Source of the DNA: Pedobacter steynii
Lineage (GTDB): Bacteria; Bacteroidota; Bacteroidia; Sphingobacteriales; Sphingobacteriaceae
Length of the DNA: 64,000 nucleotides
NCBI RefSeq assembly: GCF_001721645.1
Contig: NZ_CP017141.1
Coordinates: 186,001-250,000, forward strand
Direction of reading: 5' to 3'
The translations under genes and the position numbers were made by a program. Positions 34,516 through 42,880 of this stretch are shown here, in pieces (position 1 is the stretch's first letter; each line of letters starts with the position of its first letter). A model generated the notes under the pieces. It ran no database searches. It saw nothing but the letters and a program-made list of their open reading frames with translations, and was not told where the DNA came from.

Positions 34516-34929
34516 ATGGCATACTCAGAAAAAGTAATGGAACACTATACCAACCCAAGAAACGTTGGTACCTTAAATAAAGATAGCAAATCTGTTGGAA
34601 CAGGATTAGTTGGTGCACCTGAATGTGGTGACGTTATGCGCCTGCAGATTGAAGTAGATGAAAACAATGTAATTACAGATGCAAAATTCAAAACCTTTGG
34701 TTGCGGATCTGCAATTGCTTCTTCTTCTTTGGCTACAGAATGGTTAAAAGGAAAAACTGTTGATGAAGCTTTAACTATTGACAATATGGATATCGTGGAA
34801 GAACTGGCATTACCTCCGGTAAAAATCCACTGTTCTGTATTGGCAGAAGATGCCATCAAATCGGCAATTAACGATTACCGTGTGAAAAACGGTATGGAGC
34901 CGATTGAGATGCCTAAATCTCATCACTAA
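34516..34929 (+). CDS. iscU: Fe-S cluster assembly scaffold
   Basis: 137 residues. It begins MAYSEKVMEHYTNPRNVGT and carries the three scaffold cysteines in GAPECGDVMRLQ, FKTFGCGSAIASSSLATEWL and PVKIHCSVLAEDAIK (the LPPVK stretch is the HscA-binding motif in classical IscU). ATG at 34516 is selected; it has GGAGG at 34503-34507 upstream. It builds clusters from sulfur supplied by the upstream desulfurase. Confidence 0.96.
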   Translation: MAYSEKVMEHYTNPRNVGTLNKDSKSVGTGLVGAPECGDVMRLQIEVDENNVITDAKFKTFGCGSAIASSSLATEWLKGKTVDEALTIDNMDIVEELALPPVKIHCSVLAEDAIKSAINDYRVKNGMEPIEMPKSHH

Positions 34930-34995
34930 TTTTTATCAGATTTAAGTTTGGTATATCATTTGATTTATCATTCTTAACTTAAAATTTTATAAAAG

Positions 34996-35322
34996 ATGAT
35001 TACGATAACCGATAAAGCGAAAATCAAAATTGATCACCTGATGCAGGATTCTCATCTGGATGATAAATATTTTTTGCGCGTCTCTGTTAAAGGTGGAGGT
35101 TGCTCTGGTTTATCCTATAATTTAGATTTTGATAACGAAGAGAAAGCCGGAGATCAGTTTTTTGAAGATAGAGGAATCAGGATTGCATTAGACATGAAAT
35201 CCTTCTTATATCTGGCAGGTACTGAACTTGACTTTACCGATGGATTAAACGGAAAGGGATTTAACTTCAATAATCCAAATGCCAGCCGCTCTTGTGGCTG
35301 TGGCGAAAGCTTCTCTGTTTAA
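34996..35322 (+). CDS. iscA: Iron-sulfur carrier/assembly protein, A-type
   Basis: 108 residues with HesB/IscA fold: VKGGGCSGLSYNLDFDN (first Cys) and the C-terminal pair SRSCGCGESFSV. These three cysteines bind the transferred cluster. Third gene of the operon, followed by a terminator. Confidence 0.94.
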   Translation: MITITDKAKIKIDHLMQDSHLDDKYFLRVSVKGGGCSGLSYNLDFDNEEKAGDQFFEDRGIRIALDMKSFLYLAGTELDFTDGLNGKGFNFNNPNASRSCGCGESFSV

Positions 35323-35344
35323 CAAACAAACCTTATTGAATATA

Positions 35345-35368
35345 AAGGGCACAATAGTGCCCTTTTTT
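35345..35368 (+). terminator. Rho-independent terminator of the isc operon
   Basis: Stem AAGGGCAC (35345-35352) / GTGCCCTT (35357-35364) with a 4-nt AATA loop, followed by a T-run to 35368. It lies 22 bp after iscA. Confidence 0.88.
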
Positions 35369-35423
35369 CATTTCCGGAGAAAAAAGTTTATCATTGTCCC
35401 TCCAATCAAAAAAATAAATCAAT

Positions 35424-37331
35424 ATGGTACTATTCAATGAGTTTTCTACAGTCCCAAGCCTCTTGAGAAATGTAGTGGAAAACATCCATAAACCAGAGGA
35501 AACCTTTCTTATTCATAAGAATAATACCACATGGGAAGAGATCTCTTTTGGAAAAACACTTGAAAATGCTGATGCCGTTTCTTCCTTTTTCCTGGATAAA
35601 GGAATTGTAAAAAGCGACAGGATGGGCCTTATGATTGAAAACTCGCCTGAATACGTATATTATGATCAGGGTATTCAGCAAATCGGGGCAATCAATGTAT
35701 CCATCTACCCCACCCTTTCTGAACATGAAGTAGAATACATCATCAACGACTCAGGAATCAGGGCTATATTAATTGGCAGTCCTTTTCTATATAAAAAAGT
35801 AATTAAAATAGCGGAAAACTGCAGGCAACTGCAATACATTGTCCCTGTTTTTGCAGAATATCAAAAGATAACTTTACCGGAAGACCTGAAAGCAGAAATC
35901 ATCAGTTTTTCAGAAATACTGAAAACCGAAGTAACTGCTGAAAGAGGAATGGAAATCACAAAATTACGTACTGCATTGCGTCCATCAGATATTTCCTCTC
36001 TGATCTATACTTCAGGTACAACAGGCACCCCTAAAGGAGTGATGTTATCCCACAGTAACTTCGTCGAAAACGTAAAGGTTTGTCTGCAGCAAATTCCTGT
36101 GATCGACGAGACGGAGACCTTTTTATCTTTCCTTCCGCTCTCTCATGTGTTTGAGCGAACAGCTACCTATCATGTATGCTGTGCCCAGGGTTGCAAAATT
36201 GCCTATGCCCAAAGCCTGGAACTGCTGGCCAAAAACATGGGAGAGATCAAACCTACTGTCATGAGCTGTGTGCCACGTTTACTGGAAAAGATCCATGATA
36301 AAGCCATCAAAAGCGGAACCGCAGGCGGAGGGTTAAAATCAAAGATTTTCCTTTGGGCATTGGAAGTAGGGCAAGATTACCGACGCCAGAAAGAAGCTGG
36401 AAAAAGTCCTGGTATAATATTGTCCGGAAAAAAAGCAATTGCGGAAAAACTGGTATTCAGCAAAATTAAAGAGAAAACCGGCGGAAGATTGAAGTTTATG
36501 ATTTCCGGTGGAGCAGCATTACCGAAAAATGTAGGTGAATTCTTTGGCAATCTGGGCATCAAAATTCTGGAAGGCTTCGGGCTTACGGAAACATCGCCGG
36601 TAATGGCGGTTACGGAATACGACAGACAGGTATATGGTACGGTTGGACGGGTAATTCCAGGAATAGAAATCGGTATCCAGAACGTGGAAACCAAAGAAAT
36701 GATCAGTATTCAGACACATGAATCTTTTAAGGAAGATTTTGAATGTGAAGAAGGGGAAATTATTGTCCGTGGACATTGTGTAATGCAGGGATATTTTAAT
36801 AAACCGGCAGAAACAGCAGAAGCAATAGATAAACACGACTGGTTCCATACCGGAGATATTGGCCGCTTTTTCAAAGGAAACCTTCAGATTACGGATCGTT
36901 TAAAAAATATGATCGTGAATGCCTATGGAAAAAATGTTTACCCTACTCCCGTTGAAAACATTTACCTCAAAAGCCTTAAAATTGATCAGCTGTTTTTAAT
37001 TGGCGACAAAAGAGAGTACCTGACTGCTTTTATTATCCCGAACAGAGAAAACATGCAGGAACAATTCAAACTTCCGGAATCTTTTTTCCAGCAGCCTGAT
37101 CTGTTCATTGACGATAAAGAAATTGTAGACTGGATCGGACAGGACATTAAAAAGCTATCCAATGAGCTGGCGAAATTTGAACGCATCAAGAATTTCAAGA
37201 TCAAAAGAAACCCTTTTAGCATTGAGGATGGTGAAATGACACCAACTATGAAAGCAAAAAGAAAGGTAATCGAGAAAAAGTATGCAGGATATATTGATGA
37301 AATGTATGCGGAATCTGTAGAAGCGGATTAA
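35424..37331 (+). CDS. Long-chain acyl-CoA synthetase (AMP-forming)
   Basis: A 635-residue ANL-superfamily enzyme activating fatty acids to acyl-CoA through an acyl-AMP. The P-loop-like motif is SLIYTSGTTGTPKGVMLSHS, followed by FLSFLPLSHVFERTATY. The second adenylation motif is GFGLTETSPVMAVTEY, and the hinge is HTGDIGRF...LKNMIVNAYGKNVYP with the catalytic Lys near the end (TPTMKAKRKVIEKKY). It is of the FAA1/COG1022 type. It may feed beta-oxidation or lipid recycling. It has no evident terminator of its own. Confidence 0.92.
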   Translation: MVLFNEFSTVPSLLRNVVENIHKPEETFLIHKNNTTWEEISFGKTLENADAVSSFFLDKGIVKSDRMGLMIENSPEYVYYDQGIQQIGAINVSIYPTLSEHEVEYIINDSGIRAILIGSPFLYKKVIKIAENCRQLQYIVPVFAEYQKITLPEDLKAEIISFSEILKTEVTAERGMEITKLRTALRPSDISSLIYTSGTTGTPKGVMLSHSNFVENVKVCLQQIPVIDETETFLSFLPLSHVFERTATYHVCCAQGCKIAYAQSLELLAKNMGEIKPTVMSCVPRLLEKIHDKAIKSGTAGGGLKSKIFLWALEVGQDYRRQKEAGKSPGIILSGKKAIAEKLVFSKIKEKTGGRLKFMISGGAALPKNVGEFFGNLGIKILEGFGLTETSPVMAVTEYDRQVYGTVGRVIPGIEIGIQNVETKEMISIQTHESFKEDFECEEGEIIVRGHCVMQGYFNKPAETAEAIDKHDWFHTGDIGRFFKGNLQITDRLKNMIVNAYGKNVYPTPVENIYLKSLKIDQLFLIGDKREYLTAFIIPNRENMQEQFKLPESFFQQPDLFIDDKEIVDWIGQDIKKLSNELAKFERIKNFKIKRNPFSIEDGEMTPTMKAKRKVIEKKYAGYIDEMYAESVEAD

Positions 37332-37429
37332 TTGATCCTCACATTACGATTTAATACCGAAAAGTATAGAAATATAGCTAAGTAAACGGAAAGGCATCAT
37401 CACCATTAGATTGGACATGGTACTTTTTT

Positions 37430-37445
37430 AATTCAAATTTGAATT
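37430..37445. repeat. 16-bp perfect palindrome upstream of lysS
   Basis: AATTCAAATTTGAATT, an exact palindrome. It lies 16 bp left of a longer palindrome in the same intergenic region. Confidence 0.6.
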
Positions 37446-37461
37446 TGAGAAATTAAGCGCA

Positions 37462-37491
37462 ATACATGTATAATAATTATTATACATGTAT
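37462..37491. repeat. 30-bp perfect palindrome upstream of lysS
   Basis: Positions 37462-37476 are the exact reverse complement of 37477-37491 (half-site ATACATGTATAATAA). There is no loop and no T-run, so it is not a normal terminator. It lies 21 bp before the candidate -7 box of lysS, a position suited to a dimeric regulator. Confidence 0.7.
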
Positions 37492-37511
37492 AAATAAAGG
37501 CTTCAAATCAC

Positions 37512-37519
37512 TATTTTTG
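37512..37519 (+). promoter_or_regulatory. -7 promoter box of lysS
   Basis: TATTTTTG fits TAnnTTTG; the leader to the ATG would be about 70 nt. The -33 position overlaps the end of the 30-bp palindrome and shows no TTTG. Confidence 0.45.
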
Positions 37520-37594
37520 CGTTCAACACTAAATTCAGTGTTAAATCAATAACACAACAAACATTTTCCGGCCCTAGCCGGACAGATCACATAT

Positions 37595-39316
37595 ATGAGT
37601 ACAGGACTATCAGAACAAGAGTTATTGCGCAGAAATTCGCTAAATCAACTCCGTGAATTAGGGATTGATCCCTACCCTGCCGAAGCATTTGAAATCAATG
37701 CTAATGCTGCAGATATTTTAGCTAACTACGAAAGAGATAAAACAGCTTATAAGAATATCAGCATTGCAGGTCGTATCATGACCCGTAGAATTATGGGAAG
37801 TGCTTCTTTTATTGAATTACAAGACTCCACAGGCAGGATCCAGGTTTATCTGAAAAGAGACGATCTATGCCCTGATGAAGATAAGACCCTGTACAATACT
37901 GTATTTAAGAAGTTGTTAGATCTTGGCGATTTTATCGGTGTAAAAGGTTATGTTTTCACTACGCAGACCGGAGAGATTTCACTTCACGTTACGGAGTTTA
38001 AACTACTATCTAAATCCTTAAAACCTTTACCAGTGGTAAAACGTGATGAGGAAGGAAATATTTACGATGGTTTTACGGATCCGGAGATGCGCTACAGACA
38101 GCGTTATGTGGATCTTACGGTAAACCCGGGATTCAAACAGATCTTCATCAACCGTTCCAAAGTGATCAATACCATGAGGAACTATTTTGATGAGCAGGGA
38201 TGGATGGAAGTGGAAACACCGATCCTTCAACCCATTCATGGTGGTGCTGCTGCACGTCCTTTTGCCACGCATCACAATACCCTGGATATGCCTTTATACC
38301 TGCGTATCGCAAACGAATTGTACCTTAAAAGGTTGATCGTAGCCGGTTTCGACGGCGTATATGAGTTCGGTAAGATGTTCAGAAATGAAGGAATGGACCG
38401 TACGCATAATCCGGAATTCACTTCTATGGAGATCTATGTAGCCTATAAAGATTATATCTGGATGATGGCTATGGTAGAAGAATGTCTGGAGAAAATTACC
38501 CTGGCTATTCATGGAAAAGCAGCCATTGAAGTGGGTAAGCATACCATCAACTTTGAAGGCCCTTATGAAAAACTGACCATGTACGAGTCGATCCAGAAAT
38601 ACACTGGCATTGATGTTTCCGCCATGACAGAAGACGAAATCAAAGAGGTTTGCAAAAGCCTGAATATTGAAGTTGATCCTTCCATGGGCAGAGGTAAGCT
38701 GATCGATGAATTGTTTAGCGAGAAAGTAGAAGCCAACCTGATCCAGCCTACTTACATTACTGATTATCCTTTGGAGATGACCCCGCTTGCAAAAAAACAC
38801 AGAAGTAAAGAAGGTTTGGTAGAAAGGTTCGAATTATTTGTAAACGGAAAGGAAATTGCAAATGCCTATTCTGAGCTGAATGATCCGATCGATCAGAAAG
38901 AACGTCTGGAAGATCAGCTAAAACTGGCAGCAAGAGGTGATGATGAAGCCATGGCTATGGATGATGATTTTATCCGTGCTTTGGAATATGGAATGCCTCC
39001 GACTTCAGGTTTAGGAATCGGAATCGACAGATTAGTCATGCTGATGACCAACCAGTCTACCATTCAGGAAGTATTGTTCTTCCCTCAGATGAGACCGGAG
39101 AAAAAAGCAAAAATTACTACTGATGAAGATTTCGTTAATGCCGGGATCCCTGCAGAATGGGTTCAGGTGATCAGAAAAATGAATATTAACACAATTGAAG
39201 AGTTAAAAGCAGCGAATCCAAATAAAGTTTTTAATGATTTAGGAGGAATGCGTAAGAAAATGAAGCTAGAATTAACGATGCCTTCAAAAGACGACGTAAC
39301 TGCCTGGTTTTCTTAA
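37595..39316 (+). CDS. lysS: Lysyl-tRNA synthetase, class II, with C-terminal extension
   Basis: 573 residues. The N-terminal OB-fold binds the anticodon (ISIAGRIMTRRIMGSASFIE). The class II core has motif 1 (MRNYFDEQGWMEVETPILQP), motif 2 (FGKMFRNEGMDRTHNPEFTS) and motif 3 (GLGIGIDRLVML at about 472). After the usual end near residue 503 there is an extra segment of about 70 residues (ITTDEDFVNAGIPAEWVQVI, TIEELKAANPNKVFNDLGGM). This resembles a small helical helix-hairpin-like domain. Such a tail is not present in the E. coli enzyme. Function in tRNA-Lys charging is certain; the tail is not explained. Confidence 0.97.
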   Translation: MSTGLSEQELLRRNSLNQLRELGIDPYPAEAFEINANAADILANYERDKTAYKNISIAGRIMTRRIMGSASFIELQDSTGRIQVYLKRDDLCPDEDKTLYNTVFKKLLDLGDFIGVKGYVFTTQTGEISLHVTEFKLLSKSLKPLPVVKRDEEGNIYDGFTDPEMRYRQRYVDLTVNPGFKQIFINRSKVINTMRNYFDEQGWMEVETPILQPIHGGAAARPFATHHNTLDMPLYLRIANELYLKRLIVAGFDGVYEFGKMFRNEGMDRTHNPEFTSMEIYVAYKDYIWMMAMVEECLEKITLAIHGKAAIEVGKHTINFEGPYEKLTMYESIQKYTGIDVSAMTEDEIKEVCKSLNIEVDPSMGRGKLIDELFSEKVEANLIQPTYITDYPLEMTPLAKKHRSKEGLVERFELFVNGKEIANAYSELNDPIDQKERLEDQLKLAARGDDEAMAMDDDFIRALEYGMPPTSGLGIGIDRLVMLMTNQSTIQEVLFFPQMRPEKKAKITTDEDFVNAGIPAEWVQVIRKMNINTIEELKAANPNKVFNDLGGMRKKMKLELTMPSKDDVTAWFS

Positions 39317-39336
39317 CAAACAGATAACAAAAATTT

Positions 39337-39376
39337 AAAGGCTTGCTACAAATAATGTAGCAAGCCTTTTTTATTT
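39337..39376 (+). terminator. Rho-independent terminator of lysS
   Basis: A 13-bp stem AAAGGCTTGCTAC (39337-39349) / GTAGCAAGCCTTT (39357-39369) with a 7-nt loop, then a T-rich tail. Confidence 0.9.
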
Positions 39377-39403
39377 TTAGATGTATTTAAATTATAGAAA
39401 ATT

Positions 39404-39616
39404 ATGAACAGTTCAAGTTTAGAAATAACCGAAAAAGAATATTGTATTAAGCTGAGTAAAGAAGCATTTGACCTTACCCTGATCCGCCAGTTGATCACCA
39501 GGATTCAATCAGAGCAGTTGTTCTTCAGCAAGAAAAAGGATTATATGGAAGATGATATCATCAGTAGAACTACACGTGACAGCGTTGAGAATTTCGACAG
39601 ATTGAGTGAAAAATAA
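39404..39616 (+). CDS. Small hypothetical protein
   Basis: 70 residues, charged and mostly helical (YCIKLSKEAFDLTLIRQLIT, then RIQSEQLFFSKKKDYMEDDI). No known domain recognised. It has an intact terminator on each side and reads as an independent small gene. It could be a conserved Sphingobacteriaceae protein, perhaps a partner-binding or antitoxin-like helix protein, but nothing in the sequence proves this. Confidence 0.68.
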   Translation: MNSSSLEITEKEYCIKLSKEAFDLTLIRQLITRIQSEQLFFSKKKDYMEDDIISRTTRDSVENFDRLSEK

Positions 39617-39642
39617 AAAGCCACATTTGCATGTGGCTTTTT
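39615..39642. terminator. Bidirectional rho-independent terminator
   Basis: A 12-bp perfect stem AAAAAGCCACAT (39615-39626) / ATGTGGCTTTTT (39631-39642) with a 4-nt loop; T-run on both strands. It lies between two convergent genes. Confidence 0.9.
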
Positions 39643-39662
39643 ATCTGTTTTTTCTTTAGATG

Positions 39663-40202
39663 TTATCTGTATCTTACTTGTTGTTGTCTGTCCATCATTC
39701 CCATCTGATCTTTCATTTGTTTGATCTGATCAGCAAGTAATTTATTTTTATCGGCTTTCTTCGCTTCTGTCAGATACATCTGCGCTTCTCTTTTGTTTCT
39801 CTTTCCCATTGCAATTCCTGCAAGGCTTAATTTAGCCAATGCAATATTGTGGTCCATCGTCATTCCTAAAGAAAGTGCTTTCTTAAAGTATTTTTCAGAA
39901 GCCATAGGTGCTTTTCTGGATTCAATTAAACCAATCAACAAGTTATAGTAACCATGTTGGTTTCTGATCAGTTGTTTCTCATAGTTGGTAATCCTGTTTA
40001 AAAAAACCTCTGATTTAGGCATGTTATCCTTTCTCAGGTACCATTGAGCAAGCAACATATTTTCGTTGAAGAAATAAGTCACCAATATTAAAATACTTAT
40101 GAAAAATGCTAAAATTCCCCATCCCCATAAACCGAAGACCATCAGGGCAATCGCCCCTCCTAACACTGCAAAACCTAAAATAAGGCGAACTATATTTGGC
40201 AT
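39663..40202 (-). CDS. Membrane-anchored TPR-like protein
   Basis: 179 residues. Two N-terminal membrane helices (LILGFAVLGGAIALMVFGLW and GILAFFISILILVTYFF) are followed by a helical-repeat region resembling TPR units (YYNLLIGLIESRKAPMASEK, YFKKALSLGM, NIALAKLSLAGIAMGKRNKR). The end is Met/Gln/Arg-rich. It is probably a scaffold or assembly factor at the inner membrane; partner unknown. Confidence 0.75.
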   Translation of the reverse strand: MPNIVRLILGFAVLGGAIALMVFGLWGWGILAFFISILILVTYFFNENMLLAQWYLRKDNMPKSEVFLNRITNYEKQLIRNQHGYYNLLIGLIESRKAPMASEKYFKKALSLGMTMDHNIALAKLSLAGIAMGKRNKREAQMYLTEAKKADKNKLLADQIKQMKDQMGMMDRQQQVRYR

Positions 40203-40347
40203 ATTCCTTTTAAATTATTTTTTGCAAATATCGTGTTTATATAACAAAAAGTAGATTTAAAGTTATAATTTCAACAAAAAAAGGAAGGAGCGCTGACCTC
40301 TTTAAACGGATACAGCGATTACAGATCATTATAAGCCTATAATAAGG

Positions 40348-40860
40348 ATGAAAAAATTAATCAGCGCCATATTACTACTATTTGCTATGAATGCCAGTTC
40401 ACAAGAAATCAATAAAAAAATCCAGGACGATGCAGGCAATGTGCTTGGATTGATCAATACCTGCAGCAGAGAAGGACTAAGTATGATTCCCGAAATGAAG
40501 AGCAGGTATGATATCGAATATCCCGGCTATCAACCCGACAGTGCCATACTAAAAGCATTAAAGCCACTGCTAAAAGGCAAAAAGATAACCATTGTAATGG
40601 GTACCTGGTGTGGGGACAGCCATTTACAGGTTCCACGTTTCTACAAAATTCTGGATGCACTTGGGGTAGCCGAAAAGAAACTGAGCCTCATTTGTGTAGA
40701 CCGCAGCAAAAAGGCAGAAAATGGCCTTATAGATCATTTAAACATTTTACATGTACCCACCTTTATCTTCACAGAAAAAGGAATAGAAATAGGTCGTATT
40801 ATTGAATCACCAAAGGAGACCCTGGAAAAAGATATGTTGAGTATCTTAGCAAAAAAATAA
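40348..40860 (+). CDS. Exported thioredoxin-fold protein with a single-Cys active site
   Basis: 170 residues with a signal peptide ([19 protein letters not shown]). The thioredoxin fold is seen from [21 protein letters not shown], with the WCxxC motif changed to WCGDS, followed by VDRSKK and the cis-Pro loop HVPTFIF. Only the nucleophilic Cys remains. That suits a glutathione- or isomerase-type or redox-sensing role more than a disulfide reductase. It precedes ung by five bases (stop 40860, ATG 40865) and may be co-transcribed. Confidence 0.82.
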   Translation: MKKLISAILLLFAMNASSQEINKKIQDDAGNVLGLINTCSREGLSMIPEMKSRYDIEYPGYQPDSAILKALKPLLKGKKITIVMGTWCGDSHLQVPRFYKILDALGVAEKKLSLICVDRSKKAENGLIDHLNILHVPTFIFTEKGIEIGRIIESPKETLEKDMLSILAKK

Positions 40861-40864
40861 TTTT

Positions 40865-41542
40865 ATGTCTGTTGATTTAGATAAAAGCTGGGTAAAAGCC
40901 CTGGACGGTGAGTTTGATAAAGCATACATGAAAGCTTTAAAAGCATTCTTACTGGAAGAAAAAGAAAATGGATATACCATTTACCCTAAAGGTGCTGATA
41001 TTTTTAATGCACTGAACCATACTCCTTTTGATCAGGTAAAAGTGGTCATTCTGGGACAAGACCCTTACCATGGAGTCGGACAAGCACATGGCTTATCTTT
41101 CTCTGTACAAAAAGGGATGACCATTCCCCCTTCTTTAAAAAACATCTATAAAGAATTGCAGGAAGATATTCCCGGATTTAAGATTCCTGCACACGGAAAC
41201 CTTACCCAATGGGCTGATCAGGGAGTTTTATTACTGAACGCCACCTTAACCGTAAGGGCGCAAACAGCCGGATCCCATCAGGGAAAAGGATGGGAAACCT
41301 TTACAGACAAGATCATCACAGAACTATCCGCTCAGAGAGAAGGACTGGTTTTCATTCTTTGGGGAAGATATGCGCAAAATAAAGCTGCATTGATCGATAC
41401 CGGCAAACATACTGTGCTTGCCGCAGCTCACCCCTCTCCTTTCTCCGCTTATAACGGTTTCTTTGGAAGTAAGCACTTTTCCAAAACAAATGCGAAACTG
41501 ATTCAGCAGGGGCAGGAGCCAATTGACTGGCAGATCGCTTAA
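40865..41542 (+). CDS. ung: Uracil-DNA glycosylase, family 1
   Basis: 225 residues. It excises uracil from DNA. The water-activating motif is [20 protein letters not shown] (Asp66). The Ser-Pro-rich loop is [20 protein letters not shown], and the uracil-binding Asn stretch is [12 protein letters not shown]. The start is ATG at 40865, just after the thioredoxin-like gene. Standard length. Confidence 0.97.
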   Translation: MSVDLDKSWVKALDGEFDKAYMKALKAFLLEEKENGYTIYPKGADIFNALNHTPFDQVKVVILGQDPYHGVGQAHGLSFSVQKGMTIPPSLKNIYKELQEDIPGFKIPAHGNLTQWADQGVLLLNATLTVRAQTAGSHQGKGWETFTDKIITELSAQREGLVFILWGRYAQNKAALIDTGKHTVLAAAHPSPFSAYNGFFGSKHFSKTNAKLIQQGQEPIDWQIA

Positions 41543-41574
41543 AAAAATAGGGGTTTGTCAAAACAAACCCCTAT
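41541..41574 (-). terminator. Rho-independent terminator of the lrp-type gene (overlaps ung stop)
   Basis: A 12-bp stem around ATAGGGGTTTGT / ACAAACCCCTAT (41548-41559 and 41562-41573 approximately) followed on the minus strand by a run of seven T (complement of 41541-41547). The plus-strand side lacks a good T-run, so it mainly serves the minus-strand gene. Confidence 0.8.
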
Positions 41575-41616
41575 TTACAAATCAAACAGGGAAATGCCCC
41601 TGTTGTTAAAAATAAC

Positions 41617-42087
41617 TTAATACTCCAAAGGAACAATCGGTTCCTTTTTAGTTGTAGACATGATCATCATCGTCTGAAAAGTTTTCACTACAGAAATCTT
41701 ACTGATTTTATCCATAATCAAACGCTCATAAGCTTTGATATCGTTCACATATACCTTTAACAGAAAATCTGCCTGTCCGGTAACATGGTGGCATTCTGTA
41801 ATCTCTTTAATCTGATTCACCTCATCAAGAAAAATCTGGATAGTATTGTTCTTATGAAAATCCAGTTGAACCTGGATAAAAGTTTTAATTCCTAAACCCA
41901 ATTTCTCCTCGTCAACCAATGCATGGTAACTCTTTATAAAGCCAGACATCTCCAGTTTACGTACCCGTTCTAAAGTCGGTGCCGGAGAGAGTCCAATCTC
42001 CTGAGATAAAAGTAAGTTGGTAATCCTACCGTTCTCCTGTAGTAATTTAAGTATTTTAAAGTCTGTTTTATCTAATTCTGCTGCCAT
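41617..42087 (-). CDS. Lrp/AsnC-family transcriptional regulator
   Basis: 156 residues. N-terminal HTH (LDKTDFKILKLLQENGRITN, LLSQEIGLSPAPTLERVRKL) and a C-terminal ligand-sensing RAM domain (IQIFLDEVNQIKEITECHHV, TGQADFLLKVYVNDIKAYER). It is divergent from mntR-mntH across 138 bp. It is probably a feast/famine-type regulator responding to an amino acid. It has its own promoter with a consensus TTTG-N21-TACCTTTG. Confidence 0.93.
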   Translation of the reverse strand: MAAELDKTDFKILKLLQENGRITNLLLSQEIGLSPAPTLERVRKLEMSGFIKSYHALVDEEKLGLGIKTFIQVQLDFHKNNTIQIFLDEVNQIKEITECHHVTGQADFLLKVYVNDIKAYERLIMDKISKISVVKTFQTMMIMSTTKKEPIVPLEY

Positions 42088-42105
42088 CTGTGTTTAAAAT
42101 ATCGT

Positions 42106-42138
42106 CAAAGGTAGAATATCAATGTGTTATTCACCAAA
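42106..42138 (-). promoter_or_regulatory. Promoter of the lrp-type gene
   Basis: On the minus strand TTTG (42138-42135) is followed after 21 bp by TACCTTTG (42113-42106), a full Bacteroidota sigma-ABfr-type match. The leader would be about 13 nt. Confidence 0.7.
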
Positions 42139-42188
42139 TTTTATTCTAATAATCATATAAAAATTTATAGTTTATTTCTTTTTATTTT

Positions 42189-42204
42189 TTTAGATTTGTC
42201 TAAA
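42189..42204 (+). promoter_or_regulatory. Candidate MntR operator on the mntR-mntH promoter
   Basis: TTTAGA-TTTG-TCTAAA is a perfect 6-bp inverted repeat with a 4-bp centre. It overlaps the -7 box TAGATTTG (42191-42198), so a bound repressor would block transcription. Its half-sites resemble the TTAGG/CCTAA type bound by DtxR-family metalloregulators. The next gene encodes such a regulator, which suggests autoregulation. Confidence 0.6.
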
Positions 42205-42225
42205 CATTTAGTTAGATACACAAAA

Positions 42226-42879
42226 ATGCAATCATTTACGGAAGAGAACTACCTGAAAATTATCTATCATTTATCGGAAAATAATGACCAGGCGGTACAA
42301 ACCAATGCTATTGCTGAAAAAATGCAGACTAAAGCAGCTTCAGTAACAGACATGATTAAAAAACTTGCCGACAAACAATTAATCGACTATAAAAAATACC
42401 AGGGAGTCCGTTTAACAGTAACAGGAAAGCAGGCTGCCATTAATATTGTACGGAAACACCGCTTATGGGAAGTTTTTCTTGTGGAAAAACTAAACTTTAA
42501 ATGGGACGAGGTACATGATATTGCAGAAGAACTGGAACACATCAATTCTCCGGAGCTGGTAGAGCGTCTGGATGAGTTTCTGCTGTATCCAAAAAATGAT
42601 CCTCATGGGGATCCCATTCCTGATAAACATGGAAAATTTGATGCCATTCCATTTACCAGGCTCAGTAAACTACAGGCTGGTGAACAAGGCCTGATCATGG
42701 GAGTCAGTGAACATTCCTCTGCATTCTTAAAACACCTTGAAAAACTAGGACTTACCCTGGGCAAAACATTAACATTAGCAACCATAACAGATTTCGACGG
42801 TTCTGTAGAAATCATGATGGAAGACAAAAAAATCAGTGTAACCAGAGAAGTGGCCAAGCACATACTCATCAGGATTTAA
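42226..42879 (+). CDS. mntR: DtxR/MntR-family metal-dependent transcriptional repressor
   Basis: 217 residues from ATG at 42226; an upstream open frame lacks homology and covers the promoter. The winged helix is residues 1-70 (SFTEENYLKIIYHLSENNDQ, EKMQTKAASVTDMIKKLADK), followed by the dimerisation/metal domain (LWEVFLVEKLNFKWDEVHDI, EELEHINSPELVERLDEFL) and an SH3/FeoA-like C-terminal domain (AGEQGLIMGVSEHSSAFLKH). It should sense Mn2+ (or Fe2+) and repress the transporter encoded one base downstream of its stop. Confidence 0.92.
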   Translation: MQSFTEENYLKIIYHLSENNDQAVQTNAIAEKMQTKAASVTDMIKKLADKQLIDYKKYQGVRLTVTGKQAAINIVRKHRLWEVFLVEKLNFKWDEVHDIAEELEHINSPELVERLDEFLLYPKNDPHGDPIPDKHGKFDAIPFTRLSKLQAGEQGLIMGVSEHSSAFLKHLEKLGLTLGKTLTLATITDFDGSVEIMMEDKKISVTREVAKHILIRI

Positions 42880-42880
42880 T

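Noticed and set aside
42124..42225. N-terminal extension of mntR
   Set aside because: It would cover the promoter and operator and reads as a non-homologous hydrophobic stretch; the DtxR fold begins at the ATG at 42226.
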